51,426 bases of DNA from Methanomassiliicoccales archaeon PtaU1.Bin124 (GCA_002067865.1 MVRC01000002.1:1-51426); one strand, 5' to 3'; shown: positions 33,155 to 42,255, counted from the first letter of the stretch. The notes: generated from the sequence alone by a model not told the origin. Translations and numbers: made by a program.

Positions 33155-33811
33155 TTAGTAGGTATAACCTGCCAACATCACATCCATCAAGCGTATCTCC
33201 GACTTTCTAAGATGTTCCACGACCGTGGATGTGGAAAGACCCACGACCATGGCCACATCTTCCGCGTTCGCTTCACGCGGATACTGGTAATAGCCCAATC
33301 TCTTTGCCGTGATGACGAGCTCTTTTTGCCTTTCTGTGAGCACAGAGAGAAGGTCAGAATTTTCGAACGCGGCCCTATGGATTCCGATCTTATACACAGC
33401 CCCCATTGTTTTTAGGACATCCATCATTTTCGCTATCTGGTCCTCATCACCAATAAAGCTGAAAGTAATTCCATCCCTGGTCATTCTCATCGGTGGAACC
33501 ATCTTCAGGTCGAGGTCTGCCTTCTGACGGAGATCATCGAACCCCGGAGGGGCGGTCGCTTTTATCAGGCAGACCTTTTCCCGCCCGCGGTCCTCTATCA
33601 TCTCAATGACCTTAAAATAGCCAATCTCCAAAATATCCTCGAAAGTGCTTCCTTCTGCTAGCTTAAACCTCACCACGCCGACTTTGATTCCGTTCATTAG
33701 ATCGAGTCGGAGGATATCGACCATTTCAACCTCCTCGACATGTCTCATGAACGGCTCAATGAACCTTCTCAGCTCCCCATTGATCTCGATCTCTAGAGTT
33801 ACCCGGCGCAT
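33155..33811 (-). CDS. HTH_10 (Bat-type) transcriptional regulator
   Basis: 218-residue archaeal regulator. The C-terminal HTH_10 domain is visible as LTERQKELVITAKRLGYYQYPREANAEDVAMVVGLSTSTVVEHLRKSE, the signature of bacterio-opsin-activator-like proteins. The N-terminal 150 residues contain two repeated alpha/beta units (VEEVEMVDILRLDLMNGIKVGVVRFKL and MRMTRDGITFSFIGDEDQ), probably a ligand or partner domain. It is divergent from the ABC transporter genes, 92 nt away, and so may control them; this is inferred. A similar regulator is at 47166. Confidence 0.88.
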   Translation of the reverse strand: MRRVTLEIEINGELRRFIEPFMRHVEEVEMVDILRLDLMNGIKVGVVRFKLAEGSTFEDILEIGYFKVIEMIEDRGREKVCLIKATAPPGFDDLRQKADLDLKMVPPMRMTRDGITFSFIGDEDQIAKMMDVLKTMGAVYKIGIHRAAFENSDLLSVLTERQKELVITAKRLGYYQYPREANAEDVAMVVGLSTSTVVEHLRKSEIRLMDVMLAGYTY

Positions 33812-33903
33812 ATCACCTCATTGCCATCGATAGTATTAGAATTGCCGTAAATCAACGGCACAAATTACTTTGATTCCCATTTCAATCATTATCCGGCGAT
33901 AGA

Positions 33904-34578
33904 ATGAGCTACCTCTCCGTTGAGACTGTCACCAAATCATTCAAGAATGGTGATGAGACGACAACCGTCCTGGCCGGGTTGAACCTGTCGATGGGAAGAG
34001 GTGAGATCATCATGGTAATGGGGCCATCTGGGTCTGGGAAGACCACTCTTATCAACGTTATCGGTGGCATAGAGAGGCCTGACAGTGGTCGGATAGTTCT
34101 TGACGGGACCGAAGTGACGGCAATGGATAACAGAATGCTGAACGATTATCGCCGCAACGATATCGGATTCGTCTTTCAATTCTATAACCTGATACCGAAC
34201 CTGACGGCCCAGGAGAACGTCATGCTGGCATTGGAGGGGCACGATCTGGATTGGACAGAGAAGAGTGGGAGAGCCATACGACAACTTGAGCTTGTGAATA
34301 TTCTGGATAAAAAGGACCGGTTTCCCCAGGAACTATCGGCTGGCCAACAACAGAGGGTTGCATTGGCGAGAGCATTGGTAAAACAACCCAAATTGATCCT
34401 GGCAGACGAACCGACTGGAAATCTCGACGAGGCCACCGAAACCAAGGTCATTGGCATACTGGCTCAGGTCAGGGAGGAGCTGGGGACGAGCTTCATCATC
34501 GTCTCCCATAACTCGCGGCTCAGGGCCCATGTGGACAGATGTTACGAACTGCGTAAGGGCGTCTTGGTGGAAAATTGA
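33904..34578 (+). CDS. ABC transporter ATPase, LolD/MacB type
   Basis: 224-residue ATP-binding subunit. Walker A is GPSGSGKTTL (about 37-46), Q-loop FQFYNLIPNLTAQENV, signature LSAGQQQRVALARAL, Walker B LILADEPTGNLDE and H-loop IIVSHNSRL. The LolD/MacB subfamily works with FtsX-type permeases to export or handle lipoproteins and small peptides; the exact substrate is unknown. The permease gene follows after 9 nt. Divergent to the Bat-type regulator. The ATG follows CCGGCGATAGA without a strong Shine-Dalgarno. Confidence 0.95.
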   Translation: MSYLSVETVTKSFKNGDETTTVLAGLNLSMGRGEIIMVMGPSGSGKTTLINVIGGIERPDSGRIVLDGTEVTAMDNRMLNDYRRNDIGFVFQFYNLIPNLTAQENVMLALEGHDLDWTEKSGRAIRQLELVNILDKKDRFPQELSAGQQQRVALARALVKQPKLILADEPTGNLDEATETKVIGILAQVREELGTSFIIVSHNSRLRAHVDRCYELRKGVLVEN

Positions 34579-34587
34579 GGTTTAACC

Positions 34588-36876
34588 ATGAACCTGACAG
34601 TTCGAATGATGCTCAGAAAGATCCAGAAGAGAAAATTTAGCATCATTCTCTCCGCCTTCATCATCGCATGGGCCATGGCCATGATGGTAACTGGCATTTA
34701 CAGTTCCGGGGTAATAAGGACAAGTGCAAATGCCTATCTTGATGAGACAGGGCTGCCAGACATCTCCATATCGCTTTTCGAAGGGGTGGACCCGCAACAA
34801 GTCCAGACGCTGATGACTGACCCTGCGATCAAGACATACGAATTTCGATTGAGGATGGATGGCCACGCGATCGTTGATGGGAAGGAAATATCCGTACAAT
34901 TGATCGGTCTGAAGGACCCATTCCGGACAGATATCAATCGATTGTTATTGCTCGATGGAAGAATGTTCTCTGAAAAAATGGAGGCGGTGGCTGTCAGCGG
35001 AGGCCAGGTTCTGGGGGATCACGCCAAGGTCCTCATAAACAGCGTGGCTCTCAATCTGAACATAACTGGAACGGTAAGGTCTCCCGAATTCCTGATCAAT
35101 GACCTGCCGACCAGTTCATTCATACCTGGATCTGGTGGGTTGACCATCCTATATCTGCCATTGGAAACGCTCCAGTCATCAATCGGCCCGGTCATCAATG
35201 ACATCCTGATAATGTCCGATAACAACGCATCGAAGTCCGAAGTGATCTCTGGTCTGTCCTCACTTCCCATCAGCTCAACGATCCTACGTGAGGACCAACA
35301 GACGTCGGTGATCGTGCAGATGGGTGCAGATAAGATGATGGTGATGCTGCCATCGATCAGCCTGGTCTTCATTTTTATAGGACTGGTGTCCACCTTCATG
35401 ACCATATACAGGCTGGTACTGAGCGACTCCAGATCCATAGGGGTTCTGATGTCGCTCGGCATCACAAGAAAGCATATCGCTACATCCTATCTGATGTTCG
35501 GGGTTGTCACACTATCTCTGGGCGCAATCCTGGGCTGCATATTGGGATATGCGTTCACTTACACCATCTCGAACATGGCATTGGGCATGATGGGTGCCAT
35601 ACCGATCGTAATGGGATTCGACTTATTGCCTTTCCTCATAGGCCTATCCTTGGCCACGCTGGTCGTGGTCGTGGCCGTCATAATCCCCATCACCATCGTA
35701 CTCCGCCATGACGTCCACGATGCGCTATCATTCGTGCCACGTAATCGTATCTGGGCATGGCGTACAAATCTGCGTTCGTTGTCGTTAGCACTGGGGCTCC
35801 GTAATCTTTTCCGAGAGCCCTCCCGGACCATCATCTTCCTTGTCATTATTGCTTTATCCATCGGGGCTGCCGGGTCCTGGATGTTCATGGTCGATTCGGC
35901 CCAGGGGTATCTCGAAGAACAATCATCAGCAAATAAGTGGGATGTCAAAATATCGTTCAATGGCCCGATGTCCGATATCCAGGCGATCTCACATTTCGCG
36001 AGCGATCCTGTGAAAAGTGCAATCCCTTTTTCCACCCTGGTGGGCCAGGCATCCCTGGGTGACAATTCACAAGGGGTCTTCCTGTTGGCCGCTTCGGATA
36101 TCGTGGGCATCAGGTCGTTTCTGCTCCGCCAGGGAGAATTAGATTTTCAAGGGGCGGTCCTTGCTAAAAAAATGGCAGATAATCTGGGAGCGAGACCGGG
36201 CGAGTCGATTACGTTCGCCGTCGGAAATCGTTCCTTGCCAATCGAGGTCACTGGCATTGTAGATGATATTCAGGGGAACGCGATCTACACAAGCAACGAC
36301 CAGGTCCTCGATATCATCGGAGAGGGATCGTGCACCGGAGTATTCATCGTTCTGGACTCATCCGAACAGGCCCGCTCGTATTCGAGTTCCCTCTCGGGTG
36401 ACCCACTGGTTGGGAGCATTGTGCTGAAAGACGATACAGTGACCACGTTACGGGGTATGTTCGACAGCTCAATGTCACTGCTTTATGCCTTCTTCGCATT
36501 GAATCTGATGATCGCTCTGGCGGTCGCGATATCGGCCACGATAATCTCAACATCTGAAAGGGATATGGAGTATACGACAGTGATATCCTTGGGGCTGCCT
36601 CGATCGTTCCAAGTAAAGGCTTTGGTATACGAGGTGGGGGCACAAGCAATGATATCCGCCCTATTAGCGGTTCCCTTCGCCTTCCTTCTCGCTCAAGTGT
36701 TCACTTCATTATTGGAGGATGCGGTCTTCTATATTCCCGTTGTCCTCTCATTGGCAACCGTCATAACGGTGTTAGTGATCGGATTCCTTTTCATTTCGAT
36801 CTCCATCATATGGCCCTTGAGGCGCATAAAAAGGATCGATTTTGTAAAGGTGCTGAGGGAAAGGATTAGCAGTTGA
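34588..36876 (+). CDS. ABC transporter permease with two FtsX domains
   Basis: 762-residue membrane protein. One N-terminal helix (SIILSAFIIAWAMAMMVTGIY) is followed by an extracytoplasmic domain to about residue 245. The first FtsX unit is SLVFIFIGLVSTFMTIYRL...IGVLMSLGITRKHIATSYLMFGVVTLSLGAILG. A second half starts near residue 400 (RNLFREPSRTIIFLVIIALSIGAAGS) with another extracytoplasmic part and a terminal FtsX unit ending in LRRIKRIDFVKVLRERI. The 8-TM duplication is found in LolE/MacB-related permeases of archaea. It pairs with the preceding ATPase. Base composition is somewhat more AT-rich than the enzyme operons. Confidence 0.92.
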   Translation: MNLTVRMMLRKIQKRKFSIILSAFIIAWAMAMMVTGIYSSGVIRTSANAYLDETGLPDISISLFEGVDPQQVQTLMTDPAIKTYEFRLRMDGHAIVDGKEISVQLIGLKDPFRTDINRLLLLDGRMFSEKMEAVAVSGGQVLGDHAKVLINSVALNLNITGTVRSPEFLINDLPTSSFIPGSGGLTILYLPLETLQSSIGPVINDILIMSDNNASKSEVISGLSSLPISSTILREDQQTSVIVQMGADKMMVMLPSISLVFIFIGLVSTFMTIYRLVLSDSRSIGVLMSLGITRKHIATSYLMFGVVTLSLGAILGCILGYAFTYTISNMALGMMGAIPIVMGFDLLPFLIGLSLATLVVVVAVIIPITIVLRHDVHDALSFVPRNRIWAWRTNLRSLSLALGLRNLFREPSRTIIFLVIIALSIGAAGSWMFMVDSAQGYLEEQSSANKWDVKISFNGPMSDIQAISHFASDPVKSAIPFSTLVGQASLGDNSQGVFLLAASDIVGIRSFLLRQGELDFQGAVLAKKMADNLGARPGESITFAVGNRSLPIEVTGIVDDIQGNAIYTSNDQVLDIIGEGSCTGVFIVLDSSEQARSYSSSLSGDPLVGSIVLKDDTVTTLRGMFDSSMSLLYAFFALNLMIALAVAISATIISTSERDMEYTTVISLGLPRSFQVKALVYEVGAQAMISALLAVPFAFLLAQVFTSLLEDAVFYIPVVLSLATVITVLVIGFLFISISIIWPLRRIKRIDFVKVLRERISS

Positions 36877-37336
36877 ACTGTCCATCCTTAGAAAGTCATG
36901 TCACATTCTCAATGGTAATCATGCAGAATTCAAAGGATTCTTGAGCATCACAGGTCGGATTTGCTCGAAAACAGGGTTAAAACACAATTTTATAATTAAT
37001 ACAATATATTTTTTACTAACCTTCGGAACTCCCCTTTTTCATCGTTTTTGTAGCCCCAATGCCATTCAAATAAGCAGCCCGAATTTTTCCCAACATTTAG
37101 CTAGAAAGATATTCTATTAACTTCAATAAACCGCTACAATATCTAACAAAATTTTAATATCATAGATAAATACACTACTAGTAAAGAAATATCTATTAAT
37201 TTATTGATTTTTATATTGATTATAACAATTATACAAAATCCATGAAATGATAGACAATTATCTATTAAATCCGGATTTATGGGGTATCAAAACAACAATT
37301 GAATAATAAAATCAAAATTTCAAGACAAATGAATAT

Positions 37337-37344
37337 TTTATATC
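37337..37344 (+). promoter_or_regulatory. TATA box of the FAD oxidase/glutamate-synthase-like operon
   Basis: TTTATATC about 56-63 nt before the TTG start at 37400. It implies transcription from around 37366-37370 with a short leader of about 30 nt. Confidence 0.5.
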
Positions 37345-37381
37345 ATTGATTGACTGTAGGCGTTATCTCGTAAGCCCTGCT

Positions 37382-37393
37382 ATGCTCTAGCAT
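37382..37393. repeat. Short inverted repeat before the first ORF of the operon
   Basis: ATGCT-CT-AGCAT lies 7-18 nt upstream of the TTG start. It may be an operator or an RNA hairpin covering the translation start; a 5-bp stem could also be chance. Confidence 0.3.
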
Positions 37394-37399
37394 GGACAA

Positions 37400-39397
37400 T
37401 TGCCTCTTCTGGCAGGGATCGTCGCCGATCCCTCATCAGATGAGGACCAAGAACTTGAACGAGGAGGCGAACGGGATTTGTATCAGACGAGCATCGAAAC
37501 AGAAAGCAACCGGATCTCGAGGGATCTCAATGCCCAAGGCATATCTGACATCACATTGTGGGCGAACCGAGGGGCAAAGGAGGTCTTTTGCCGGGATCAG
37601 GCAGACCTACCCCCACTGATCAAATCGATGATGTTCAAGGCAGAGCCAGCGGTCATCGTCCAGCCTCATTCTGCGACGGCCGTGAGCGCCATCCTCTCCT
37701 ACGCCTCCAAGAAAAAGATCCCGATCACTCCGCGCGGAGCCGGCTCCTCCCCGTTCGGTGGGGCTGTCCCAGTAAAGGGCGGGATCGTCATAGATATGAG
37801 CGTTATGGACCAGGTCATTTCCATCGATGAACAGAAGAAGGAGGCCAAGGTCCAGGCGGGTACCAGGTGGGGGGATCTGGATTGGCAGCTCGAGCCCAAA
37901 GGTCTCGCTATACGTTCCTGTCCTTCCTCTCGCTTTTCCACAGTGGGTGGATGGCTGGCCACCGGCGGAGTGGGGGTGGAGAGCTTCTCCGGAGGTCCTT
38001 TCTCCGACTCAGTGGTCGAAGCCGAGATCGTTCTTCCCAGTGGTGAGATCAAGACCATCACTCCAAGCGACTGTTTGTTCAAGTCCCTGGCCGGGAGTGA
38101 AGGCAGGGTCGCGGTCATCACCTCGATAACCTTGAAACTGAAGGAAAGACGGAAGGTCACCCCTCATCTCTTCGTTTTCAGTACGACCGATCAGGCCATC
38201 GATTTCGCCGAAGAGGTTGCCTCTACCGAAATCTATCCAGACGACATCGTTTACTACCATGAGGCGAAATTCGGTCATCTCAACAAGATCTTAGGAAAGA
38301 AGGTCTTTGTAGAATCCCCGGGCATCGTCATGACCGGCTGGAACCTGCCTCAAGGGAATGCCCTTCGGTCCCTGGCACGAAAATTTGGCGGCAGGGAAGA
38401 GGAGGACTACAAGGCATCGCTAGCATGGAATGAGCGTTTCTTCCCGATGAAGTTCCGATTGCTGGGTCCAGGTATGCTCGGTTCAGAGGCGATCGTGCCG
38501 AAGGATCATTTCAAAGCGGCCGTGAAGGCTGCCGAGACGACCGCCAGGCTGTATGGCCTCGAACCGATCATGGAATCGCACTTCGTCAAGGGCGGAGAGC
38601 GGCTTGTCCTCTGTTATTACATAACCGACCAGACCCGGTTGGCCAGCTACATGATGGATGCGGTCCGCTCCTTGCTCATCATGACGGCCATGGTGGACGA
38701 AGGTGCCAAGGCCTACTCCACTGGCCTATGGTACCATGTGTTCCTGGACAAGAAGGAACCAACGCACTCAGAGCGCGAGGCGCTGAAGAAAGAGATCGAC
38801 CCCTCCGCTTCCCTGAACCCTGGCAAGGGTAAGGTGCTGGCAGGAAGCATGGGCGGGATCCCGGCCAAGCTGCTCAGCCCTTCTATGGCCCCCGTCCTCA
38901 GATTGCTGAACAACGCCATGCCATTGACCAGTCGCGCCCTCGCCCTGGTCCAGAACGTCGAGGGCGTGGTCCTCGGCGCACAGGACCTGAGCGAACTGAC
39001 CCATGCGGCCAACGCCTGTGCCATGTGCGGCGCTTGCGTAAATGTATGTCCAGCATATCAGGCCACAAAGGATGACAGGGTCACAGCACGGGGTAAGCTG
39101 CTCACAGCCCGTATGATGGACCAAGGACGCGGGATATCCAAGGAGCATGCCCAGCGTACCTTCCTATGCATGAGATGCAAGGCCTGCGAGCAGGTGTGCC
39201 AATCGAAGCTGCACCTTCTGCCCCTCTATGATGAGCTGGAAGCCAAGCTCGAGGCGAAGTATGGAAGGGACCTGGATGAGATAACCAAGTTCGTCCAGTA
39301 CGTGGAGTCATCGCCGGAGTACGATGTCCTTCTGAAGAAGGGGCTGGTCATCGGTGCTCCGCGCAACGGTATGGACGGGAGGGATGGCAGTGTATAA
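37400..39397 (+). CDS. FAD-linked oxidase fused to two [4Fe-4S] ferredoxin motifs (GlcD-HdrC-like)
   Basis: 665-residue redox protein. The FAD-binding PCMH domain begins near residue 85 (VQPHSATAVSAILSYASKKKIPITPRGAGSSPFGGAVPVKGGIVIDMS), with the C-terminal FAD-oxidase domain to about 475 (PSASLNPGKGK). Ferredoxin motifs CAMCGACVNVC and CMRCKACEQVC follow near 540-600. The CCG domains of true HdrD/GlpC-type proteins are absent. GlcD-like enzymes oxidise 2-hydroxyacids such as glycolate or lactate; the substrate here is unknown. The start is TTG 37400 by elimination: TAG at 37388-37390 lies upstream in frame and the first in-frame ATG is near 37629. It overlaps the next gene by 14 nt. Confidence 0.88.
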   Translation: MPLLAGIVADPSSDEDQELERGGERDLYQTSIETESNRISRDLNAQGISDITLWANRGAKEVFCRDQADLPPLIKSMMFKAEPAVIVQPHSATAVSAILSYASKKKIPITPRGAGSSPFGGAVPVKGGIVIDMSVMDQVISIDEQKKEAKVQAGTRWGDLDWQLEPKGLAIRSCPSSRFSTVGGWLATGGVGVESFSGGPFSDSVVEAEIVLPSGEIKTITPSDCLFKSLAGSEGRVAVITSITLKLKERRKVTPHLFVFSTTDQAIDFAEEVASTEIYPDDIVYYHEAKFGHLNKILGKKVFVESPGIVMTGWNLPQGNALRSLARKFGGREEEDYKASLAWNERFFPMKFRLLGPGMLGSEAIVPKDHFKAAVKAAETTARLYGLEPIMESHFVKGGERLVLCYYITDQTRLASYMMDAVRSLLIMTAMVDEGAKAYSTGLWYHVFLDKKEPTHSEREALKKEIDPSASLNPGKGKVLAGSMGGIPAKLLSPSMAPVLRLLNNAMPLTSRALALVQNVEGVVLGAQDLSELTHAANACAMCGACVNVCPAYQATKDDRVTARGKLLTARMMDQGRGISKEHAQRTFLCMRCKACEQVCQSKLHLLPLYDELEAKLEAKYGRDLDEITKFVQYVESSPEYDVLLKKGLVIGAPRNGMDGRDGSV

Positions 39398-40760
39398 GCG
39401 CTACCACATCCACACCGAAGAGGCCCTTCCCAGGGTCGCGCCGGTGGGCAAGTTCGACATCGTGCGGGCGGAGAACTGCGTCAACTGCGGGACCTGCATC
39501 CGTTCCTGCGTCTACGGGGTCCATAAGCGGGACGAGAAGGACGGCCGCTCTATGGCCGAGCCCCTCAGCCATCTGTGCAAGAACTGCTTCCGCTGTCTGA
39601 TGGAATGCCCTCAGCGGGCATTGTCCATGTCGCCTGGGAAGGTGTACAATTCCCTCGGCATCGGCGTCTGGTCGCCGCAGAGGGTTTTCACCATGTGGAA
39701 CGAGGCGCAATCGGGCAAGATACCAGTGTTCGGGGCCGGATACCGGGGACGATTCTCCGGGCCTGGATTCGATGGAATGTGGACTGACATGTCCGAGATC
39801 GTCCGCCCTACCAGGGATGGCATCCACGGCAGGGAGTACATCTCGACCAGCATGAGCCTGGGCCGCAAGCTGCGCTATCTGGAGTTCGATCAGCAGGGAA
39901 GGCTCCAGACGGCAGTGCCACATGTCATCGAGCTGCCATTGCCCATGGTCCTGGACGCCACCCGCTTGGGCCTGACTGACGAATCGCTCAAGGGGATGGT
40001 GTCGGCCGCCGCGCACATCGGGACCTTCATTCTGGTACCGGTGGAAAAGACTGGGCTGTTCCGCGGTGAAGAACAGCAGTTCATCGTTCCAGTGCTTCTG
40101 GGCGGGACTCTTGAGCTCTCTCTTCCAGAGAGCACCAGGATGGTCGAGATCCGCCGATCGCCTGGCTGGGAATCATTGATGAGGCACGTGAAGAGCGCTC
40201 GGCCAGACGTCCTGGTCTCTGTCAGGTTGAACGCTGGCAAGGACGTTGAATCAGAGGTCCTGCAGATCGCCAAGGCCGGGGCGGACATCGTGCATTTGGA
40301 CTTCGGTGAGGACGGGAAGGAGGCAGGTAACGATGGCCGATGGGCTAGGGACGCCCTGCGCTCCATCCATACCAATCTCGTCAGGAACGGACACAGGGAC
40401 CAGATCACAATTCTGGCCGGAGGGGGCATCGCCGCTGCAGAACACGTTCCAAAGAGCATCATATGCGGGGCCGATTGCATCGTACTGGAGAAGGCGCTGA
40501 AGGTGGCCTTGGGCTGCCATGCCTGCCCCGACTGCAAGATGACCTGTCCGGCCGATCTCAAGACCGCACCGTCCGACTGGGTGGAGAAACGCGTCACGAA
40601 CATGGTGGGCGCCTGGAGGGACCAGCTCCTTGAGGTCATGGGAGCGATGGGCATCAGGGAGGTCCGCCGCCTGCGTGGAGAGCAGGGCCGGGCCATCTTC
40701 TACGAGGATGCAGAGAGGGACGCATTTGCTGGAATAACCGCAGCTGAAAGGAGTGGTTGA
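39384..40760 (+). CDS. Degenerate glutamate synthase GltB2-like protein with ferredoxin domain
   Basis: 458-residue paralog of the next gene. N-terminal ferredoxin: C32/C35/C38/C42 (CVNCGTCIRSC) and C65/C68/C71/C75 (CKNCFRCLMEC). A TIM-barrel-like segment follows with KAGADIVHLDF and LAGGGIAAAEHV, then CHACPDCKMTC in the place of the GltS Fe-S cysteines. The active-site loops of GltB2 seen in the neighbour (GGMSYGS, EGGYPDAL, AQGAKPGLGGHL) are not recognisable, so it may lack FMN chemistry and act as a structural or electron-relay partner. The start is ATG 39384 or GTG 39390; the latter is better spaced from GGGAGG. Overlaps the FAD oxidase gene. Confidence 0.82.
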   Translation: MAVYKRYHIHTEEALPRVAPVGKFDIVRAENCVNCGTCIRSCVYGVHKRDEKDGRSMAEPLSHLCKNCFRCLMECPQRALSMSPGKVYNSLGIGVWSPQRVFTMWNEAQSGKIPVFGAGYRGRFSGPGFDGMWTDMSEIVRPTRDGIHGREYISTSMSLGRKLRYLEFDQQGRLQTAVPHVIELPLPMVLDATRLGLTDESLKGMVSAAAHIGTFILVPVEKTGLFRGEEQQFIVPVLLGGTLELSLPESTRMVEIRRSPGWESLMRHVKSARPDVLVSVRLNAGKDVESEVLQIAKAGADIVHLDFGEDGKEAGNDGRWARDALRSIHTNLVRNGHRDQITILAGGGIAAAEHVPKSIICGADCIVLEKALKVALGCHACPDCKMTCPADLKTAPSDWVEKRVTNMVGAWRDQLLEVMGAMGIREVRRLRGEQGRAIFYEDAERDAFAGITAAERSG

Positions 40761-40761
40761 A

Positions 40762-42255
40762 ATGAACGATGATCTGTGCGATACCGAACCGAACCCCCAT
40801 GTCCCGTCCCAGCGCCTCAAGGCCGTCAGCCGTAACGCCGTCATCAGGAACGAGGCAAGCTGCATATCTTGCGGGCTGTGCGAATCGCTCTGCCCATACG
40901 GTGTGCACCGCCGCATCGAAGGCCATGTGCACCTCCTACCTCCCTATGAAGGTAAGTGCATCGGTCCAGAATGCGCCAAGAACGACTTCTATTGTGTGAA
41001 CCGCTGCCCCACCCGCTCGCTCAGCGTGAAACCCAATGTCACCTTCACCAGCCTGGGTGATTTCCGCTGGACCTCGGAGATGATCCTTTCCACGTGGAAG
41101 ATCGCCGAGACCGGACAGCCATTACCGCTCGACCATCCGGCCAACATGGGTCGCTCGGGCGGAGGGTTCGATACTCTCGCGTTCAAGATACCTGCGGCCA
41201 AGGGGAACCCAGACCCGGACAGGTTCTCCACCTCCATCGAGCTGAACCGCAGGAAGGAAGGCCCGCGCCTGAAGATCGGCATCCCGGTCTATGGGGGAGG
41301 CATGTCTTATGGCTCGGTCAGCTTGAAGGTCATGACCGCCAGGGCCATCGTGGCCAAGCAATGGAACACCCTTACCTGCACTGGCGAGGGTGGTTATCCA
41401 GACGCGCTGGTGCCTTACAGCGACCACGTGGTGACTCAGGTCGCCACAGGTCTGTTCGGGGTCAAGGAGGAGACCATCCAGAGGGCCCCGATGGTGGAGT
41501 TCAAGTACGCCCAAGGCGCAAAGCCAGGCCTGGGCGGTCATCTGCTGTACGAGAAGAACACCCCGATGGTGGCCAAGATGCGCCAGGCCGTGCCGTACAC
41601 CAGCCTGTTCTCTCCGTTCCCGTTCCACAGCGTGTACTCCGTGGAGGATCACAAGAAGCATCTGGACTGGATCCATTCGATAAATCCCAGGGCCCTTTTG
41701 TCCGTCAAGGTCTCGACCCCCAACGACGTGGAGATGGTGGCGGTCGGTTCCTACTATGCCGGCGCCAACATCGTCCACCTGGATGGCGGATATGGAGGCA
41801 CAGGAGCCGCGCCGGAGATCGCCAAGAAGAACATCGCCCAGCCCATCGAATATGCCATCTCCAAGGTGCACAAGTTCCTGGAGAAGGAAGGCATCCGCGG
41901 CGATGTCACGCTGATCGCATCGGGTGGCATCCGCAATGCCATGGACGTGGCCAAGGCCATCGCCCTTGGTGCAGACGGCGTGGTCATCGGAACCGCTGAG
42001 CTGGTCGCCATCGGCTGCGTTCGCTGCGCCAACTGCGAGAGCGGCCGGGGCTGCCCCAGGGGCATCGCCACCACCGACCCGCAGCTGGAGGTCCAGAACG
42101 AGACCGAGGTCATGGTGCGCCGGGTGAGCAATCTGTACAATGCCTGGAGGCTGCAGTGGTGCGACCTGCTGAACCGTTTCGGCATGGACGACATCACCCA
42201 ACTGCGCGGAAGAACGGACCTTCTCAGACGCGTTCCCGAGGGGGTGGCCCAATGA
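40762..42255 (+). CDS. gltB: Glutamate synthase FMN/Fe-S domain protein (GltB2) with N-terminal ferredoxin domain
   Basis: 497-residue protein. Ferredoxin motifs are C34/C37/C40/C44 and C66/C71/C78/C82 (spacing of the second cluster is unusual). The FMN-binding glutamate synthase core then shows YGGGMSYGSVSLKVM, TCTGEGGYPDALVPYSD, YAQGAKPGLGGHL, LLSVKVSTPNDVEMVAVGSYYAGANIVHLDGGYGGTGAAPEIA, ASGGIRNAMDVAKAIALGADGVVIG and CVRCANCESGRGCPRGIAT (3Fe-4S-type site). It reduces 2-iminoglutarate to glutamate in GltS. ATG 40762 is preceded by an excellent Shine-Dalgarno AAAGGAG (40747-40753), just after the upstream stop. It overlaps the next gene by ATGA (42252-42255). Confidence 0.93.
   Translation: MNDDLCDTEPNPHVPSQRLKAVSRNAVIRNEASCISCGLCESLCPYGVHRRIEGHVHLLPPYEGKCIGPECAKNDFYCVNRCPTRSLSVKPNVTFTSLGDFRWTSEMILSTWKIAETGQPLPLDHPANMGRSGGGFDTLAFKIPAAKGNPDPDRFSTSIELNRRKEGPRLKIGIPVYGGGMSYGSVSLKVMTARAIVAKQWNTLTCTGEGGYPDALVPYSDHVVTQVATGLFGVKEETIQRAPMVEFKYAQGAKPGLGGHLLYEKNTPMVAKMRQAVPYTSLFSPFPFHSVYSVEDHKKHLDWIHSINPRALLSVKVSTPNDVEMVAVGSYYAGANIVHLDGGYGGTGAAPEIAKKNIAQPIEYAISKVHKFLEKEGIRGDVTLIASGGIRNAMDVAKAIALGADGVVIGTAELVAIGCVRCANCESGRGCPRGIATTDPQLEVQNETEVMVRRVSNLYNAWRLQWCDLLNRFGMDDITQLRGRTDLLRRVPEGVAQ

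Larger units (their letters stand above)
36877..37399. other. AT-rich intergenic island upstream of the glutamate-synthase-like operon
   Basis: About 520 nt with no credible gene, much more AT-rich than the rest of the window (for example 37140-37350 is nearly all A/T). The octamer TCTATTAA occurs at 37113-37120, 37192-37199 and 37261-37268, spaced 79 and 69 nt, and ATAGA-6 nt-TCTAT forms a short dyad at 37250-37265. A TATA box (TTTATATC, 37337-37344) and ATGCT-CT-AGCAT (37382-37393) lie closest to the operon. No Cdc6 gene is nearby, so an origin is not supported. Confidence 0.7.

Noticed and set aside
36877-37399. Possible replication origin in the AT-rich island
   Set aside because: No orc1/cdc6 gene is present and I could not recognise origin-recognition-box repeats; the octamer alone is too weak.
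37392-37619. ATG-initiated frame overlapping the start of the FAD oxidase
   Set aside because: The translation has no family resemblance. The 37400 frame continues into the FAD-binding domain without interruption.
39348-40016. 222-codon minus-strand open frame over the GltB2-like paralog
   Set aside because: A shadow of a gene whose ferredoxin cysteines are clear in the plus frame. No promoter or family resemblance.
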